64,000 bases of DNA from Blastomussa wellsi (taxonomy: Eukaryota; Cnidaria; Anthozoa; Scleractinia; Plerogyridae): assembly GCA_947652115.1 (NCBI GenBank), contig OX393571.1, positions 938,173-1,002,172 on the forward strand. The letters are read 5' to 3'. A program made the translations under genes and the position numbers. Of this stretch, positions 46,305 through 59,700 are shown in pieces. Position 1 is the stretch's first letter. Each line of letters opens with the position of its first letter. The notes beneath the pieces are model-generated. The model searched no databases. It was not told the DNA's origin and worked only from the letters and a program-made list of their open reading frames with translations.

Positions 46305-49300
46305 CTACTTCAAGAGATCATCGGAATCCAAAGAACTCAGCGATGAGCTGGAGATGTTTCCTACTCCATTTCCAGACACTCCTACAAAGAAATCACAACT
46401 TTGGCTATTTTTATTATCAACTACAAATTAAATGAAATTCATGCAAGCGTCTTTTTTAATCAAAAGCTATTCTTCATGAGTAGAATCTCAGCTGTGTTCT
46501 ATTTAAAATCTGTGAATCTGATTGGTTCTCCCACTGTTTTCTATTCGCCAAGAGAAAATGATTGTGCATGTGTTGCTCTTCAGAGGCAATATTTTTCTTA
46601 ATTTTTGGCTTAAAATTACATAAAGTGGTAAATTTTGCAATGCAATCCTTTAGAGTTTCTACTAAAACAATTAGACTACTCGCCCTTGTTTTCTATGAGC
46701 GATAGTCAACTTGGCTGCGCCTTGTTGACTATTCGCTCATAGAAAAATCAGGCTCGTAGTCTAATTGTTAATTACAATATGATGAGTAGTTTTTTCTTCA
46801 TTAGGTGGTGCAATGGCCAGGTTTTCTCTACATCCTTGGAACCAAACTGGTATAGCTGTTATATAACCTTTATCGAAATATAACTAAAACTACAGCTACT
46901 TACTATCTCGATGGGATCTGTCAAGCTTTAAGGAGACAAGTTCTGTGTCACTGGGACTGCTAACATCCAACGTTGTCAAGCTAAGATCAGTATTGCTGCT
47001 GCTAGATAACACAAGATCATCTGAAGTTGCTTTAGATTTCTTTTTGACTCCTTTCCTTCGTGGTTTGGAGTCACCATTAGTTTGGTTTGGTTGTTTGGAC
47101 AGACGTGGTTGAGGTTGTCTGACAGACGAGTTACTACCTGTTAAATAAAAGTAAAAAAAAATTAAAAGCGCTTATCATTCACTTATTTTTCAAGGTGAGG
47201 ATAGTACTGAGTGAAGGTGCCATCATCTTAGATTTCAAGCTTTGAGAATTACTCAGACAAATATTATTTTTTTAAGCAGAGATTATAAGCCTACTAGAGA
47301 TTTATGCACTTATAAGGTTAATGGAATTTAAGGTTAGTCTGTCTGAAAGATGCAACAAGTTTCCATTGCAGGGTCCCCCCCCCCACCCCAGCATTAAATT
47401 TGCCAGTACCCATTTATACATCTGGGTGGAGAGAGGCACTGTGAGAGTAAAGTATCTCAGTGGTTCGTGGCAGCGTGCAACTTGTGCAACCTTGCCAAGT
47501 CTCTATTGGTTTTGTGCATTATTATGACAATGACCCTTTAAATGTACTTAATTTAATTAAATAAATGTACCTTAGATTTCAAAATCAATGAAAATTCTTA
47601 TAAAGCACCCAAGACAGTAAAATTTAATTTTTAAGGTTCCTTACTTGACACTCCTGAACGCCTAATGCTGGACTGCATTTCAGATTCCAATTCAGAATAT
47701 TGATGGCCGACTTTATTAATAAGATTCCTGCCAACAGAAATTCAAATCACTAAATATATGGTGGCAATTTAATCCCACACTTGCAGCTTCCTCATTACTG
47801 CAGCTATAGTTTTGTGATCCAGGTAAACTATCATTTCTTTCTAATATTCAATGGCTCATCAGAAGCCAGACAGCTCTTCAAACCAGTAATTTCATTAATT
47901 CAATCTCCTTTTTTGTTTTCTCAGCCCAGTTCCCCTAGATCACTGAGGGCTGTGCTATAGGATTGTGACTTGCTTATTTTATACATAAAATCACTTACTT
48001 GAGTTGCCGTATCTCATATGAGTCAGATTGTCTTTCATCAACAATGCTGCTCAGACTCCTTGACTGCGATCGCTGATTCTCTGATAGTGATGACAGAGCC
48101 TAAAGGTTGTCATTGAAAGCAACTTGATCAATACAAGCATCTCTAAGCACTGATCAAAACTATGTAACTACAATATCGTAAATATGAAAGATGGTGAAAT
48201 TCACAAATAATCCTCCATGGAAACAGAATCAACATTTTGTGGATCAATATCACGCATCTTGCCCTAAAAAAACAAGATTCAATATCTTACTCTGTCCAAT
48301 CTGTCCTGTTTACGAAGTACATCTCTTGACTCAGCGAGGGTTGAATGCAACTCCATTTCCATTTTACCTGGTAAATTGTTATCAATGATACGTACAAAAT
48401 GCATTAGCAACAAAAATGAGTACGCTTTAAACTCATCAACAATAGATGAGGTTGGGGATTGGTGCTTATATGGATGGTGGGACTGAGAGCATACGAGCCA
48501 AGAGCCAAGGTAACCATGGCAACTCTGTGAGCAGCAACCACCATCCAGCACCGTCACACTGAATAGCAATTCAGTGGAGATAAGTTGATACTAACCTAAA
48601 TAGGAGGGGGAGGGCGTGGCAGAACATTACGAGGGATTCGCAAATGCAAACACAAGCAATTGCACAAGGAGTCCCAGAAACCTGAGCCTTTTAAATACGA
48701 AGACCCTACAACTTACCGGGCTGCCCGCAATAAACATGAGCCATCATGAAGAAGATCGCTGCCCACATTGTCTGGATTTTAACTTTGCCTAAATCATGTT
48801 TAGCCACATTAAATATTTGTAAGAGTGAATGGTTTGAATCCAGCAGTACAGTAAGTTGATCATGTTGTCTGATCATCTGAGCACTTGAGAGATGCCCAGA
48901 ATTTAAGGACCTGACTCTAATGATGACATCTGCTCAAGATGTTGAAATGTCAGTTACTCGGACCACCGAGAACAGTCCTTTTCAGGGTTACTCCACCCAG
49001 ATGATCACACAATAAATTTTATTTAATAGAATTACAGGACTGGTGAGAGTTTCCCTTACCCAGCTTTGTTTTAACATGCTCAATATCCCTTTGTAAGGAT
49101 TCTGTTTCATCTTGAACAATTCTTCTCCTGTTGGGTAATAGATGGTAAAATCACAAAAATATTAAAATGCCATAATCAAGATTTAAAAAGTCAATTAATG
49201 TTAGTGCTGACAGTGTCTTCTAAAAACAAACTAATATTTGGAAGCACATTTGAAGTTAATAATTTAAAAGTCACTAAATGGTCAGATCCTGTTTAGGTTT

Positions 49301-49875
49301 ATATGAATTGCAATTTTGTCTCATAGCGGTTTCTGTCTTATGTGTAGAGGTTTTTTTTAATAATGTGTAGAGGTGTCCATTATGACTGAATAACTTACGC
49401 TTCATTCACGACAGCAGAGTCACTGCGATGAGAGTTCTCGCCTCCACTCTCTCTGAGCTTTGCATTGCTTTGAACAAATTCCAGCTGACTGTATACATCA
49501 CGTTTAAACTAAATTGTGGTCAAAATGAATAATATCAACTAAAGCTAATTACTGTAACACCTGTTGTAAAATTCATTAATAATTCATAAGGAGTAGATCC
49601 AATGCAAAGGTACTATTTAGGTCACATGAATGCTCTGTAAACCCCAATACAAATCAAGAGTAGAATTAACTTTTGATACAAACTCCTGCTCAGCTGATTA
49701 GTATTTATTAACTTTTGATACAGATCTTTACTGATTAAAATGCAAAGCACAATGGAATCGAATAACAATACTTTGCATTCAATTTATTGTTTTCATTTCA
49801 CAAGTACGATAAAACATTCGCGTCCGATCTGTATGGGCTTTACAATTGCTCGCCTATCGGCTCGCAATTGTAAAT

Positions 49876-49916
<41 letters not shown>

Positions 49917-52900
49917 CAGTTACAATTAAAATGCATATCATCTGCAAACCAGCATCCTGCAGTATGCACCCATCTTTGACAGTCTGTTGCTTTAAAACCA
50001 ATATGATTAATGCTTCAATCATTCCAACCACCTTCAGTTTGAAAAGTACCGGTACCACTTGCTGTTTTTAGGCAAAGGACTGACGCAAGTGAATGTCTAC
50101 TGGTTGGAATTTACATGATGTTTCACTGTGAAAATACGCCCAGCCTAAAGAAGCAAGATGATTTTATCGATTTGTTGTAAATGAACTCCTCTGCACCCTG
50201 AGGTAAATTGCCATAAATATCCCAGGGCTAGTTTAAACAAGCTTATCTATTTTCCTTTCATGTCAACCTAACATTGCAGAAAATACTGTTGCTATTTTTT
50301 TATAACTAAAGATGTATTTCCTATCATTGCACATACCTGTTCTAGTTTTCTCTCTGTTTCAATGTCCACTCCTTTTTCTCGGAGCCTTTCACTTAGTCTG
50401 TTAATTTCATCTGAAATCATGAAAATTAATTGAGATCATAACATGCCAACACAAATTTTCCAATTTTTAATTCCATTTCACACAAAAACGAAACATTTTA
50501 TAATTTTTATTAATGATGGTCAAAATTATTATTTCCTTCAGTGCATAAAGCAAATTCAGCCAGGTATATTGTCCAACCATAGATATGATTTTGTCAGACA
50601 CGAGAAAGTTTGGGTGATTTAAAGTGTTATTTGTGCAGTCCATATGACAGGTAAACCACTTGGTAGAGGTCAACAAAACAGTCACGTGGACAAAAGAAAG
50701 GAACATAATTATCAATTTTAAATGTATAAACTGAAGTGACTTGTAAGGGGGAATGTACAGAATCTACTGATCAATGATGAGGGTGCCTTGTCCTGTCAAT
50801 AACATTAAACATTGCCAAGTGCCTTATCATTGCCACAGAGGAATGTTTTTGATTATAGTTTTTGATACCTTTTAGACATTTTTTATCTTTCACTTTCAGG
50901 TTGAGAACATCTTTGCAGTTCCCACCCTCAAGTGAGTCAATAGGCTTGATTTCTGCTGCTCTCTCAAATCCGGGACTCCAGTTCCCGAAAAGTGGCTGGT
51001 AATCAAGCCTAGTGAGTAGACAGTTTCCATGTTCTGATTGGCCGGTTTAAATAAAAGTCAGCAAAAAGTATTCAAAATTTAATAATAATATATTAATACA
51101 ATAGCAGTGTAATTCTGTGATACGGACATTTTATTAAAACATCCGAAATTCATTTTCAACAAAGCAGTCTGCTAATCATTCATGCAGTAAGCACCTTTCA
51201 TTTTCTTAATATCTGCAGCTTGAGCATCCCTTTCTTTCTCCAGCTTCTTAACTGTGTCACACAAATTACTCATGACCTGTAAAGCAGCAGAAACAGTTAC
51301 ATAACTTCATAGAAGCAACGATGGCACAGTTGGTTAGTGCGTGGCCCTCTGTGCGAGAGGTCCCGAATTCGATCCTTGCAACCTTGCATCCTTGCTTCAA
51401 CTTCTTTCCACTCTGTGTAGCCACCCCCTTTCGAGAGCAAAGAAATTACCAACGTTAAATAAGGTGTACCTGTACCTTTGCAAGACCGAGGTTGCTATAA
51501 GGGAATAATCAGTGAGCCGCGGCTAAGTTGACTACTCACTTGCAGAAAAAGAGATCACAATAAAAAGTACTGGTAGTTCATTAATAAACCTCTAAATTGA
51601 ATCAATTAGAGAAAATGAGGGGACAGAGATACTGGTTGCTTTGGCTGGGATGACAATTCCACCGTAATTTATGCTCTGTTTCCCACGACATGCAAACTTG
51701 TACAATTATAACACAGTTACAATACCTCAGCTTGCTCCTCCACTCTCTCAAACAATGCATTCACTAGAGCTGGTGATGCTTGACTGGATGGAACACTAGT
51801 TGCCACGCCAACTGTTTTTATTGGGCTATGTTTACTGCTTTGTAAGTCCCATGCCACAGCACTTTTATATGGACTACTGGTGGCCTGGGAACGAAGGTTG
51901 CCTGTTGGTATAGAGATACAACCAATGTATGTAGATTCTCGTCACCAGAGCTGCTTGTCCCTCTTGCCAGCTGGGTTTGTGCAAGTGGTTCTCGGGACAC
52001 ATGATTTGGTTGGCTAGAATCTAACAAAGGGGGTCCAATCAAATTAACTGTTTTAAACTATCTTTCAATGAAGGGATTTTATAACAGTTAATTTGATTGG
52101 ACTCCCCTTGTTAGATTCCAGCCAATCATGCATAAACCCAGCCAGACAATAGAGATCAACAAGTGACTCTGGAAACAAGAATGAGATATTTGAAGAAGCA
52201 GCAACTGATCGTGAATCATCCCCCATTCATCTTTTTTTTTTCTTTCAGGCGTATATGTGCAAATAGAAAAGAGAGCCTTGCAAGAGGCTATCTCAATTCA
52301 CACTTCACATGTGGAGTGAATCGCAGCTGGGACAAGTCAGCAAGAAGCAACAAACATTTGTTGATCACAGACCTGATCCCAGTTGTTCAAAAAGTTGACA
52401 ACCCGTGGGTCAGCTAGATAACTCACTATCCAGTATATAGTGTATTATGTTTCATCAACAGTTATCCAGAGAATAGGGATTTATCTGCAGGGTACCGTTG
52501 TCCACCCTTTCAAAAACCAAGCTCTGGCCATTTACATTGCAGGGCTTTGAAAAGTAACTGTCAGAAAGATGTTCAAAAGCATGGGAAAACCAGATCAAAT
52601 TAATTGAGTGACTGCGCTTAATTTAAAACTATTTACCTGAAAACTTGTTACCCACAGTAAAAGGTAAGCGTTATACGTATGCTTAATACTGGTTTACGAG
52701 GTTTTCCAAAGCTTACCTCGCGAACACTGCATTGTATGAAGAGCCACCAAGATAAAAATAGAATTACACTGCGAGCAGTAGGTGTTCTTTTTAAAAATTT
52801 ACTTCATCAACGTCCACTGAAAACAGCCAATCGAACTCACCGCCATAATGGCTTCCACTTGACCTTGGACGGAATGCTGTTTTACTTGAGGAACCCAAGC

Positions 52901-53214
52901 GATCCTGGAGAGTAAACAAACAAATTGTCGGCAAATCGAACGGAACACAAAACTGGTCAAGAAAAGAAGAAATTGTTGACGGGATTCTGGTTTGCAAACA
53001 CAGAAAAAAAGGTGTTTTGGTGTGAAAAGTCGGTTATCCGCCCAAATATAATTCCATCAGTTTGTCCGCGACCCGTTGCTGCAATTTTTTTGTGAGTTGT
53101 ATAAAGGAATGTGTGACCGAACACGCGCCCGATTTCAAGAATACTCACCCGAACTCTGGCCAAATTCGTCTCTGTTTCACGGACAATAGAAGAAAACTTA
53201 TTTTCCCAATCCAT
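46305..53214 (-). CDS. Coiled-coil protein, not identified
   Basis: There are thirteen minus-strand exons: 53149-53214, 52841-52904, 51946-52020, 51726-51901, 51195-51276, 50337-50410, 49399-49508, 49060-49127, 48291-48367, 47999-48099, 47645-47727, 46904-47137 and 46305-46381, giving 428 residues. It starts MDWENKFSSIVRETETNLAR. A Ser-rich linker follows, then a coiled coil of about 150 residues (VMSNLCDTVKKLEKERDAQA, EINRLSERLREKGVDIE, RRIVQDETESLQRDIEHVKT, ESRDVLRKQDRLDR). A basic stretch (KPRRKGVKKKSK) and a Ser/Asp-rich tail (SSLSSLDSDDLLK) end it. Such layout suits a centrosomal or ciliary scaffold, but I do not recognise the family. The exon 3/4 join needs a 44-nt intron (51902-51945) or else a 2-base frame problem exists. 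Exon 3 begins within an inverted repeat. Confidence 0.78.
46666..46769. repeat. Foldback element in coiled-coil gene intron
   Basis: The arms AACAATTAGACTAC and TTTTCTATGAGCGATAGTCA (with complements CTCATAGAAAAA and GTAGTCTAATTGTT) pair over about 45 bases with small bulges. The spacer is about 10 bases. It has no coding capacity. Confidence 0.75.
47368..47465 (-). mobile_element. tRNA-derived SINE, copy 4, fragment
   Basis: Only the middle of the family consensus is present on the minus strand: ACTTTACTCTCACAGTGCCT, CCACCCAGATGTATAAATGG and a GTACTGGCAAATTTAATGC block ending in a G-run. Both ends are missing. Confidence 0.7.
49801..49915. repeat. Foldback element in coiled-coil gene intron
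   Basis: The arms contain CAAGTA, GATAAAA, GATCTGTATGGGC and ACAATTG, each matched by its complement in reverse order on the right side (CAATTGT, GCCCATACAGATC, TTTTATC, TACTTG). The loop is about 10 bases. A short inverted-repeat element. Confidence 0.75.
51318..51480 (+). mobile_element. tRNA-derived SINE, another family
   Basis: The head has GATGGCACAGTTGGTTAGTG (A-box) and GAATTCGATCC (B-box) at the normal spacing, including an anticodon-arm-like CCTCTGTGCGAGAGG. A non-tRNA body with AAATAAGGTGTACCTGTACC follows. The sequence differs from the family at 23285. It lacks a closing acceptor stem, so it is not taken as a tRNA gene. Confidence 0.6.
51969..52145. repeat. Inverted repeat across an exon-intron border
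   Basis: The left arm (about 51969-52054) and right arm (about 52083-52145) pair in inverted orientation. They share GAATCTAACAA, GTCCAATCAAATTAACTGTT and outer blocks TGATT(T)GG(T)TGGCT and CTGGGTTT. The left arm has an extra stretch of about 15-20 bases. The spacer is about 28 bases. The acceptor of exon 3 of the coiled-coil gene (AG at 52021-52022) and the first 15-20 codons of that exon lie in the left arm. Confidence 0.75.
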
Positions 53215-53703
53215 TTATGAAGGATCTATAAACAAAACAGTTAGCAATTTTGCACTTGCTCATTTCAACGGTACATATTTTGTTACTTTTGTGAAGGCTC
53301 ATTATATAAACCGCTGACCATGATGAGGCGCCTAACGCGCCCATGCATCTTTGCAACTTTACGGGGGTGGGGGGGAGGGAATCCGAGGGACACCCGGGAT
53401 ATCTTCCACTGGAATTTTTTTTCTGTGTTATGGCAAAGTTCCATTAGAAATGATCAGGCATATCATAGTCAACTGCAATGAAAAAATAGAATAGCAAACA
53501 TGCCGCAAACTGATTACAATCCGCCTTCAATCCGCCTGGGATGAACGCCTCCAAGCCACGTCACGTTGCGCCACTCTGAAGTGTACTCGAAAAGAGCGGG
53601 AACGTTTAGCCAATCAAATTAATCATCGAAAAAGAATGGACCAATTAGAGAACGACGTTCTTACTTGGCCCGAGGGCAGGCCGAGTGCTGTGCAACATCC
53701 AAC
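53215..53703. promoter_or_regulatory. Candidate shared promoter of coiled-coil gene and UGCG
   Basis: The start codons of the divergent genes are 489 bases apart. The segment near UGCG holds CCAAT motifs (GCCAATCAAATTAATC at about 53609 and GACCAATTAG at about 53639), which could serve either direction. No TATA box was noticed. Confidence 0.45.
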
Positions 53704-56700
53704 ATGGCTCCCCCTTTAGTGAATTTCGAGGAGTTTCACGCTCCAAGCGCTACAGATCTTTTAGCCTTTGTATTTATTTTATTGTGGATAGTGTTAGCCT
53801 TATTCCAGGTGATATCTATAGTGACAGGGTAAGTATTGTCTGTTGCGCTGTTTACAAAGCTGCGTTCGATAACATTCACTGAACTCGATAACGTGAATGC
53901 GCGGAGGGATCTTCAATTCACTCAATTTGTCATTTTTATTCATGATTTAGAAAATTATATCTCCACAAATTTACTCCTGGTGTTAATAACAAAGAACTGC
54001 CAGGGGTTTCAATCTTGAAGGTGAGAATATCGTTCAATATAATTTGTCAAACAAGCTCATTATCCAAGTACTGCATGCTATAAAACCTGACAAGGCTGTT
54101 TAATTTACTTTTTAAAGCATGTTGTTTTGGCATTTGTGATCATACACCTTTCCACCTATTAACCGTTTGTGTATCTTTATGTTTTAGCCCTTGGTCGGAG
54201 ATGATCCTAATCTTATAAAAAATCTCCAAACTTTTTTCGAACTCAAATATCCAAAGGTAAGACGAACATGTTTCCAATTTGCTTCCATGTCTTCGTTCAA
54301 TTCTTTGTTTTTCTTCAATGTTTTGGTTTTGAAATTAAGTTAAGATTACATTACGTATTTATTTCCATTCTTTTATTTTTTCTTTGAAGTAATTTGGAGC
54401 CCGCCATATGCCGCTTGTAATAAGTCAAAAGAAACGTGATGAATTTTACTAACAAGCTCGAAATCTGTCTTACTTCTTTCAGTTTGAAATTCTATTTTGT
54501 GTACAAGATGAGCTCGACCCCGCAGTAAAGATTGTACGTACATTGATGGATGCATTTCCTTTGGTTAATTCAAGATTATTTACTGGTAGGTGAAACAACA
54601 GCCGTGTTTTACAAGCAGAAACTGTCGACTTATTTACCCGAATAATTTATGCGTTGCATGCATGTAGATTGGGTTTTAATCTTGTATTTACATAAATATG
54701 TTTACTCATTCCCTGAGAGTTCGAGCCTGGAACGGTCTGTTCACTACAAAGCTAACTGCATTTTAAAATTCACAATTTCAGATCAAACAAACAATAATAG
54801 CAAACTGTTTTAAATTTATTATCATAAATTCTAATAATGTTTTTTTAATTTGGATTATCTTTCTCCTTTCATTCATAGAATTAAAATTCTTGTTTATCTC
54901 CCTAAGGGCTAAAGACGCATTAAATATTCACCTCTGTTTTCTTCTGGTTGAAAGCCTATTCTTGAATCTTCACCAAGTTAAATTATGAATAAATTTAGCT
55001 GTTTTTATTGTTAACCACAATTATGCTCTGAATGAAATTTTCTTGGGTGTTTTTAATAACCTTTTGTAGTAATAGTAATAAACAGCTGGAAATTGATATA
55101 GCTTTAAGAAAAAAAAAATGTTTATTGAAAACATTTTTATGGGGTGTGCCGGCAGCCAAGTTGATGGTGATTCAAGAGCTGTGTGGTTGAATAATGAAAG
55201 TTTTAAGAGACAACATAGCAATGTGCTCAAATATAATATATCATTAAGTTATTATCTTGCACAACTTTGCAGAATATCACCTTATACTTGAGGATGAGGA
55301 GGAAGCTAAAATTAGACAATATTCTACAAGACTGAGCAGCTTAGTTGTCGCATGTCAAAAATTGTCAGTGCTAAAATATGTTATAGCTAAATGAACTGTG
55401 GTCTTGCAGCGCTTTGTGAGACCTGAATTACTCCTAGTTGGTTCATGTTAAGGAAACCCCGACAAATACTAGCCTGATCAGGGTTGTCATTAGGTTTTTG
55501 AGTAGCAGGCTCCATCCATAAAGTAGGCGGCTGTTTCCATTTTATTTCTCCAATATCATGCTCAGAACTGACCTACTAACATTCAGAGTAGCCGGCGCAG
55601 TATTCGGAATAGCAGGTGAAATGCGCCGGTTGCTGGCTTATTTTGACAACCCTGCCTGATAGCCCACAAAAGGCTCTTATATATGCAAACTTTGCCTTTT
55701 AGTTCTCATTGTGTAGTTCTATAACTATCCATAGCTCCTCCACGGAAGAGTTTTTTTTTTTAAACCCCATCCTCGAAATTGTAACTCTTGCTCATATTCT
55801 AACTGGATACTTTAGTAAAATTGTGAGTAAAGAAATGCCACGGTATTAGCCGACAGGAAAATGATTAATAATAACTTTGAGTCAGAAAATATAAGCATAA
55901 GTAAGGTTTACATGTAAAGTTCAATGTTATACTTGGTTCAAATTTTCTTTTCCTTTGTTTTTGGGTATGGTAGTGTATGATAATGAGTTCTAAAGAAAGG
56001 AAAATGAAATTTGAACCGAGGATATGATTGAAACACAGCATAAATTCTATGGGAACCTTAATGTTTGTGGATGCAGACTGATCATGTTATACTTGCCCGC
56101 AGCTGCCAAGACAATTGGTGTGAATCCAAAGATCAATAACATGAACCAAGGTTATAAAGCAGCTAAATATGACTTGCTGTGGATCTGCGATAGTAATATT
56201 AAAGGTAAGTTGAAACAGTGCCCCTTTAACTTCAGTTTTCAGTGTTCGTATGAATTTCACAGTCTGATTTCAAGGCCTTGAAAGTATTTGAAATTGGTTT
56301 TTATCCTTGAAAGTCCTTGATTTTAGTCGAAAAATATTAACGCTTATACGTTTTAAAGTACTGAAAACAAGTGAAGTGACAAATGTTAACGCCTTAATGT
56401 TGAAGCCAATGTTTATGTAAAACAGAGTTGTATAAGCTTCTTGAATTGCTAACAATGCATGAAATATTCATTCCCATTGCTCTCTCGTTTCTCTCGCACG
56501 TGTATATTGAGCCAAAAAGAGGTCCTTGAAATATGAAATTACGGATCTGGAAAGTCCTTGAAAAGCCCTTGAACTTTAGGCCTGGATAAACATGTGAACC
56601 CTGACTGCTGTTATGTAGGTGTCAGAATTTTTTCTCCAATAGCATGCACTCTCATTGGCTATTTTGATAAAACATGACATCAGATAATAAAACATTTTCC

Positions 56701-59700
56701 ATCAAAATTATTTGTTCCAGTAACATTCCAAATCTGTGACATCGAAGAGTAACTATACACACTTACCTGTGAATGTTGAGCAACAACTGCCGTTTTCACA
56801 TGAATTCAAGATTCTGTTGTCTTTGTTGTGCTATTATAGCTAAACATTTTTAAAAATAACTGACCCATGTCCATCGTGAAACCATTTAATTTGTCTCCCA
56901 GAAATCAGCTCTGGTTCTGGCTACATTGAGAGTTAATTGGGAAACAACACTTAATTGACGTAATCTGGACAGTGATTAAATGTAAACTGTGAAGTACATA
57001 TGAAATAATTCATATTTGAACTGCAGATGTAGATGAAAGCGAAGAATGATCATCACAGTGAATTCCCAATTTAAGTAATTGGAAAGAAGCCTGAAAAAAT
57101 CAGGGCTTCAATGGGATTGGAACCAAAACTGTTAAACGTCAGTTGACTTTTATGTACTTATACATTGATTTTGTTGTTGATGATTTTAGTCCATCAAGGC
57201 ACTCTGCTGGAGTTAGTGTCTCATATGGGTTCAGGAGTGGGAATGGTTCACCAGGTAAGATAAAGAACGGAAATTACATGTAATCAGTGTGGAGTGTGAC
57301 ATTTATGCAAAACTTTCTTTCACAGCTGATTATAAATGTTTCAGTTTAGAGAAGGAGCTCACAGGGGTTTCATGACGTTTTTGTGCAGGAGGGTTTTTTA
57401 GTCGGGCATTTTTAGTTTTTTTAGTAAGTAGAGAAGATGAAAACAGCTGGGCAAAGTCACGACTTAGTCTTGTTCACAGCCGGTCAATTTGCTCGGTGCC
57501 TGGCCCTAAATGAACCCCCTAAGCTTAGATAGAGCCTAACTCAACATATTAGTAGTTAAACATTTGATAAATGATGATTTGACAAGGCAAATGATTATCT
57601 TTTGCTTCTGTTTATACGTTAGAATTTCCAATTAAATCCTTAATTAACCATGCCATTAAATATTGTCTGAAATCATGAATTATACTCTATAACAGTCATA
57701 CAGGCAAATTATTTTACTGTGTACAATCAAATATCCTACCACATGCTTACTTGCGTCTTTTCCTTTTAACCATTAAGCATTGATCTGATTGCTCTTGCTA
57801 CCAACTGAAATTGTGTATAATTGTTTTAATATTAGATACCTTTTGTCACCAACTGCCTGGGTTTTGCTGCTTGTGTAGATAAGGTAAGGCATGCTACTTC
57901 ATAGTGGAGAGAACATGGCAGTACTCTTGTTGTTGGTTTTTGCGGCACATCCCGATTAACAACAACAACAATGTATCTCAACCCGGACATGGTATGCGGG
58001 TCACATTAGGTGGAAGGGAGCTCTCTAACCAATGCCCCATCTCTACTCCCCTCTAATTTTGGACCTGATCAATTGTATGCTTAGGAAAGGTCCCCTTATA
58101 GAAGGCTTTAAGACGTTCGCGCAAAAATTTTCTACCTTTGATTTTTTTCACCACTGTAAGATAATGAGTAACTGATTTCAGAAATGCAAAAAAAATTGAT
58201 TCTTTTGTTCATTTTTTGACAATCTGCCGAGAATTGTAAATAAAATCAGTTCATGGAAAAAAAGTAGAGGTCACCGACCATTTAAGAGAGTAAACTACCA
58301 GAAAAGCTACAAAACGGCTTCTGTCCCTTTGTTTTCCCTCAGTGCGCACGCTCAATGGATGACGTGCCGTGACGAATTCCGTGTGCAGTAACAATGCGCA
58401 CAAACAATTAGTGCGAATGTCTTTAAGTAACTTGTGTGTACCAGGTTTGATTGTATATGACAGTGATGTTAACGAATCTTTGACAGGTTTACTTTGGAAC
58501 CCAGCATGCGTTTGTGTACTTGCTAGCCTATAGCCTGGGTCAGCTGTGTGCAAATGGCATGTCAAGTCTCTATAGCAAACCTCTCCTGGATGAGATAGGT
58601 AAGGTTGAAAACTTGGCCAAAAAACAGACAGTATTATAATTGTGAATTCTGTGGACAACTTTGAAGTCAGAGGTTGGTGTTTCACTGTCAGTTCGATAGT
58701 GCTCTTTAATGTTAGAGTACTCAGTGTAAAATGTTTTCAATAGTCATTTTGTCAAATGCTTTTTATCTTCAAAGATCACCTTGAATGCCATGGAGCATGA
58801 ACCACAACTTTGAACTTAATGCCACCAATTAAAATATCGTGTCCACGCGACCAACATTAGCAAATACCACTCACAAGAAAACAGATAGATCTGTTGAATT
58901 TTATAATGTGGTAACTTTGTCTGTTAGAGGTTTGACAAATTGTGACCAATGGTATGAACAAAATATTATGTACCTATCAATGTTAAGCTGGGGAGGGAGG
59001 GGAGGGGAGGCCCCCCTCCTGACTTATAATTGATAGGTGCATTATGTGATGTATTTGCCAGTACTAGCAAATTCATTTTCACTTTAGCCATTGACAAATG
59101 CATCTAATTCACACAATGTTGTTATGAATTTTGCAGGCGGTCTAGAAGTGTTTTCTTGCTACATAGCAGAAGACTATTTTATATCAAAGGCAATATTTAA
59201 GAGGTTAGTAATAAAATGTATGGTGAATTAAGAAACGTATGATAAGTAACTTGTTAGTTGTGTGACTATACCCTTTATTGTAATCTACGAGATGGAAGTT
59301 ACTCAATCTGTTCCTTCACACATATCGGATGTTAAATTCAGATTTTGTTTATTTCAGAGGTATGAAAGTAGTTCTAAGTTCTGACCCAGCCATGCAGAAT
59401 CCAAGTAGTTACTCTCTTCTAAGATATCAGCAACGTATGGTCAGGTGAGTTTCATTTTCCCGTTTTGTTACCAGTCTTTCTCTGCCTGTCAGTGAATGGA
59501 CCTTACGCCATAACTGCACCATGTTTTTCTGGTTACAAGGGGTACACATGATCCGTGTTCAAGGCCTGGCCAGGACACTCCATTGATTGGTTCTTTGGGA
59601 AGACTTGCTTCTCTCATTGTGCCTCTCTCCACCCACTCACCCCACCCAGGTGCATAAATGGGTACTAGCAAATTTACTGCTGGGGGTTAACCCTGCGATG

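Noticed and set aside
51318..51390. tRNA gene
   Set aside because: A- and B-box-like segments are present, but the acceptor stem does not pair and the sequence continues into a SINE-type body.
58251..58685. Minus-strand frame of 144 codons
   Set aside because: It is antisense to UGCG exon 8 and its intron and has no family resemblance.
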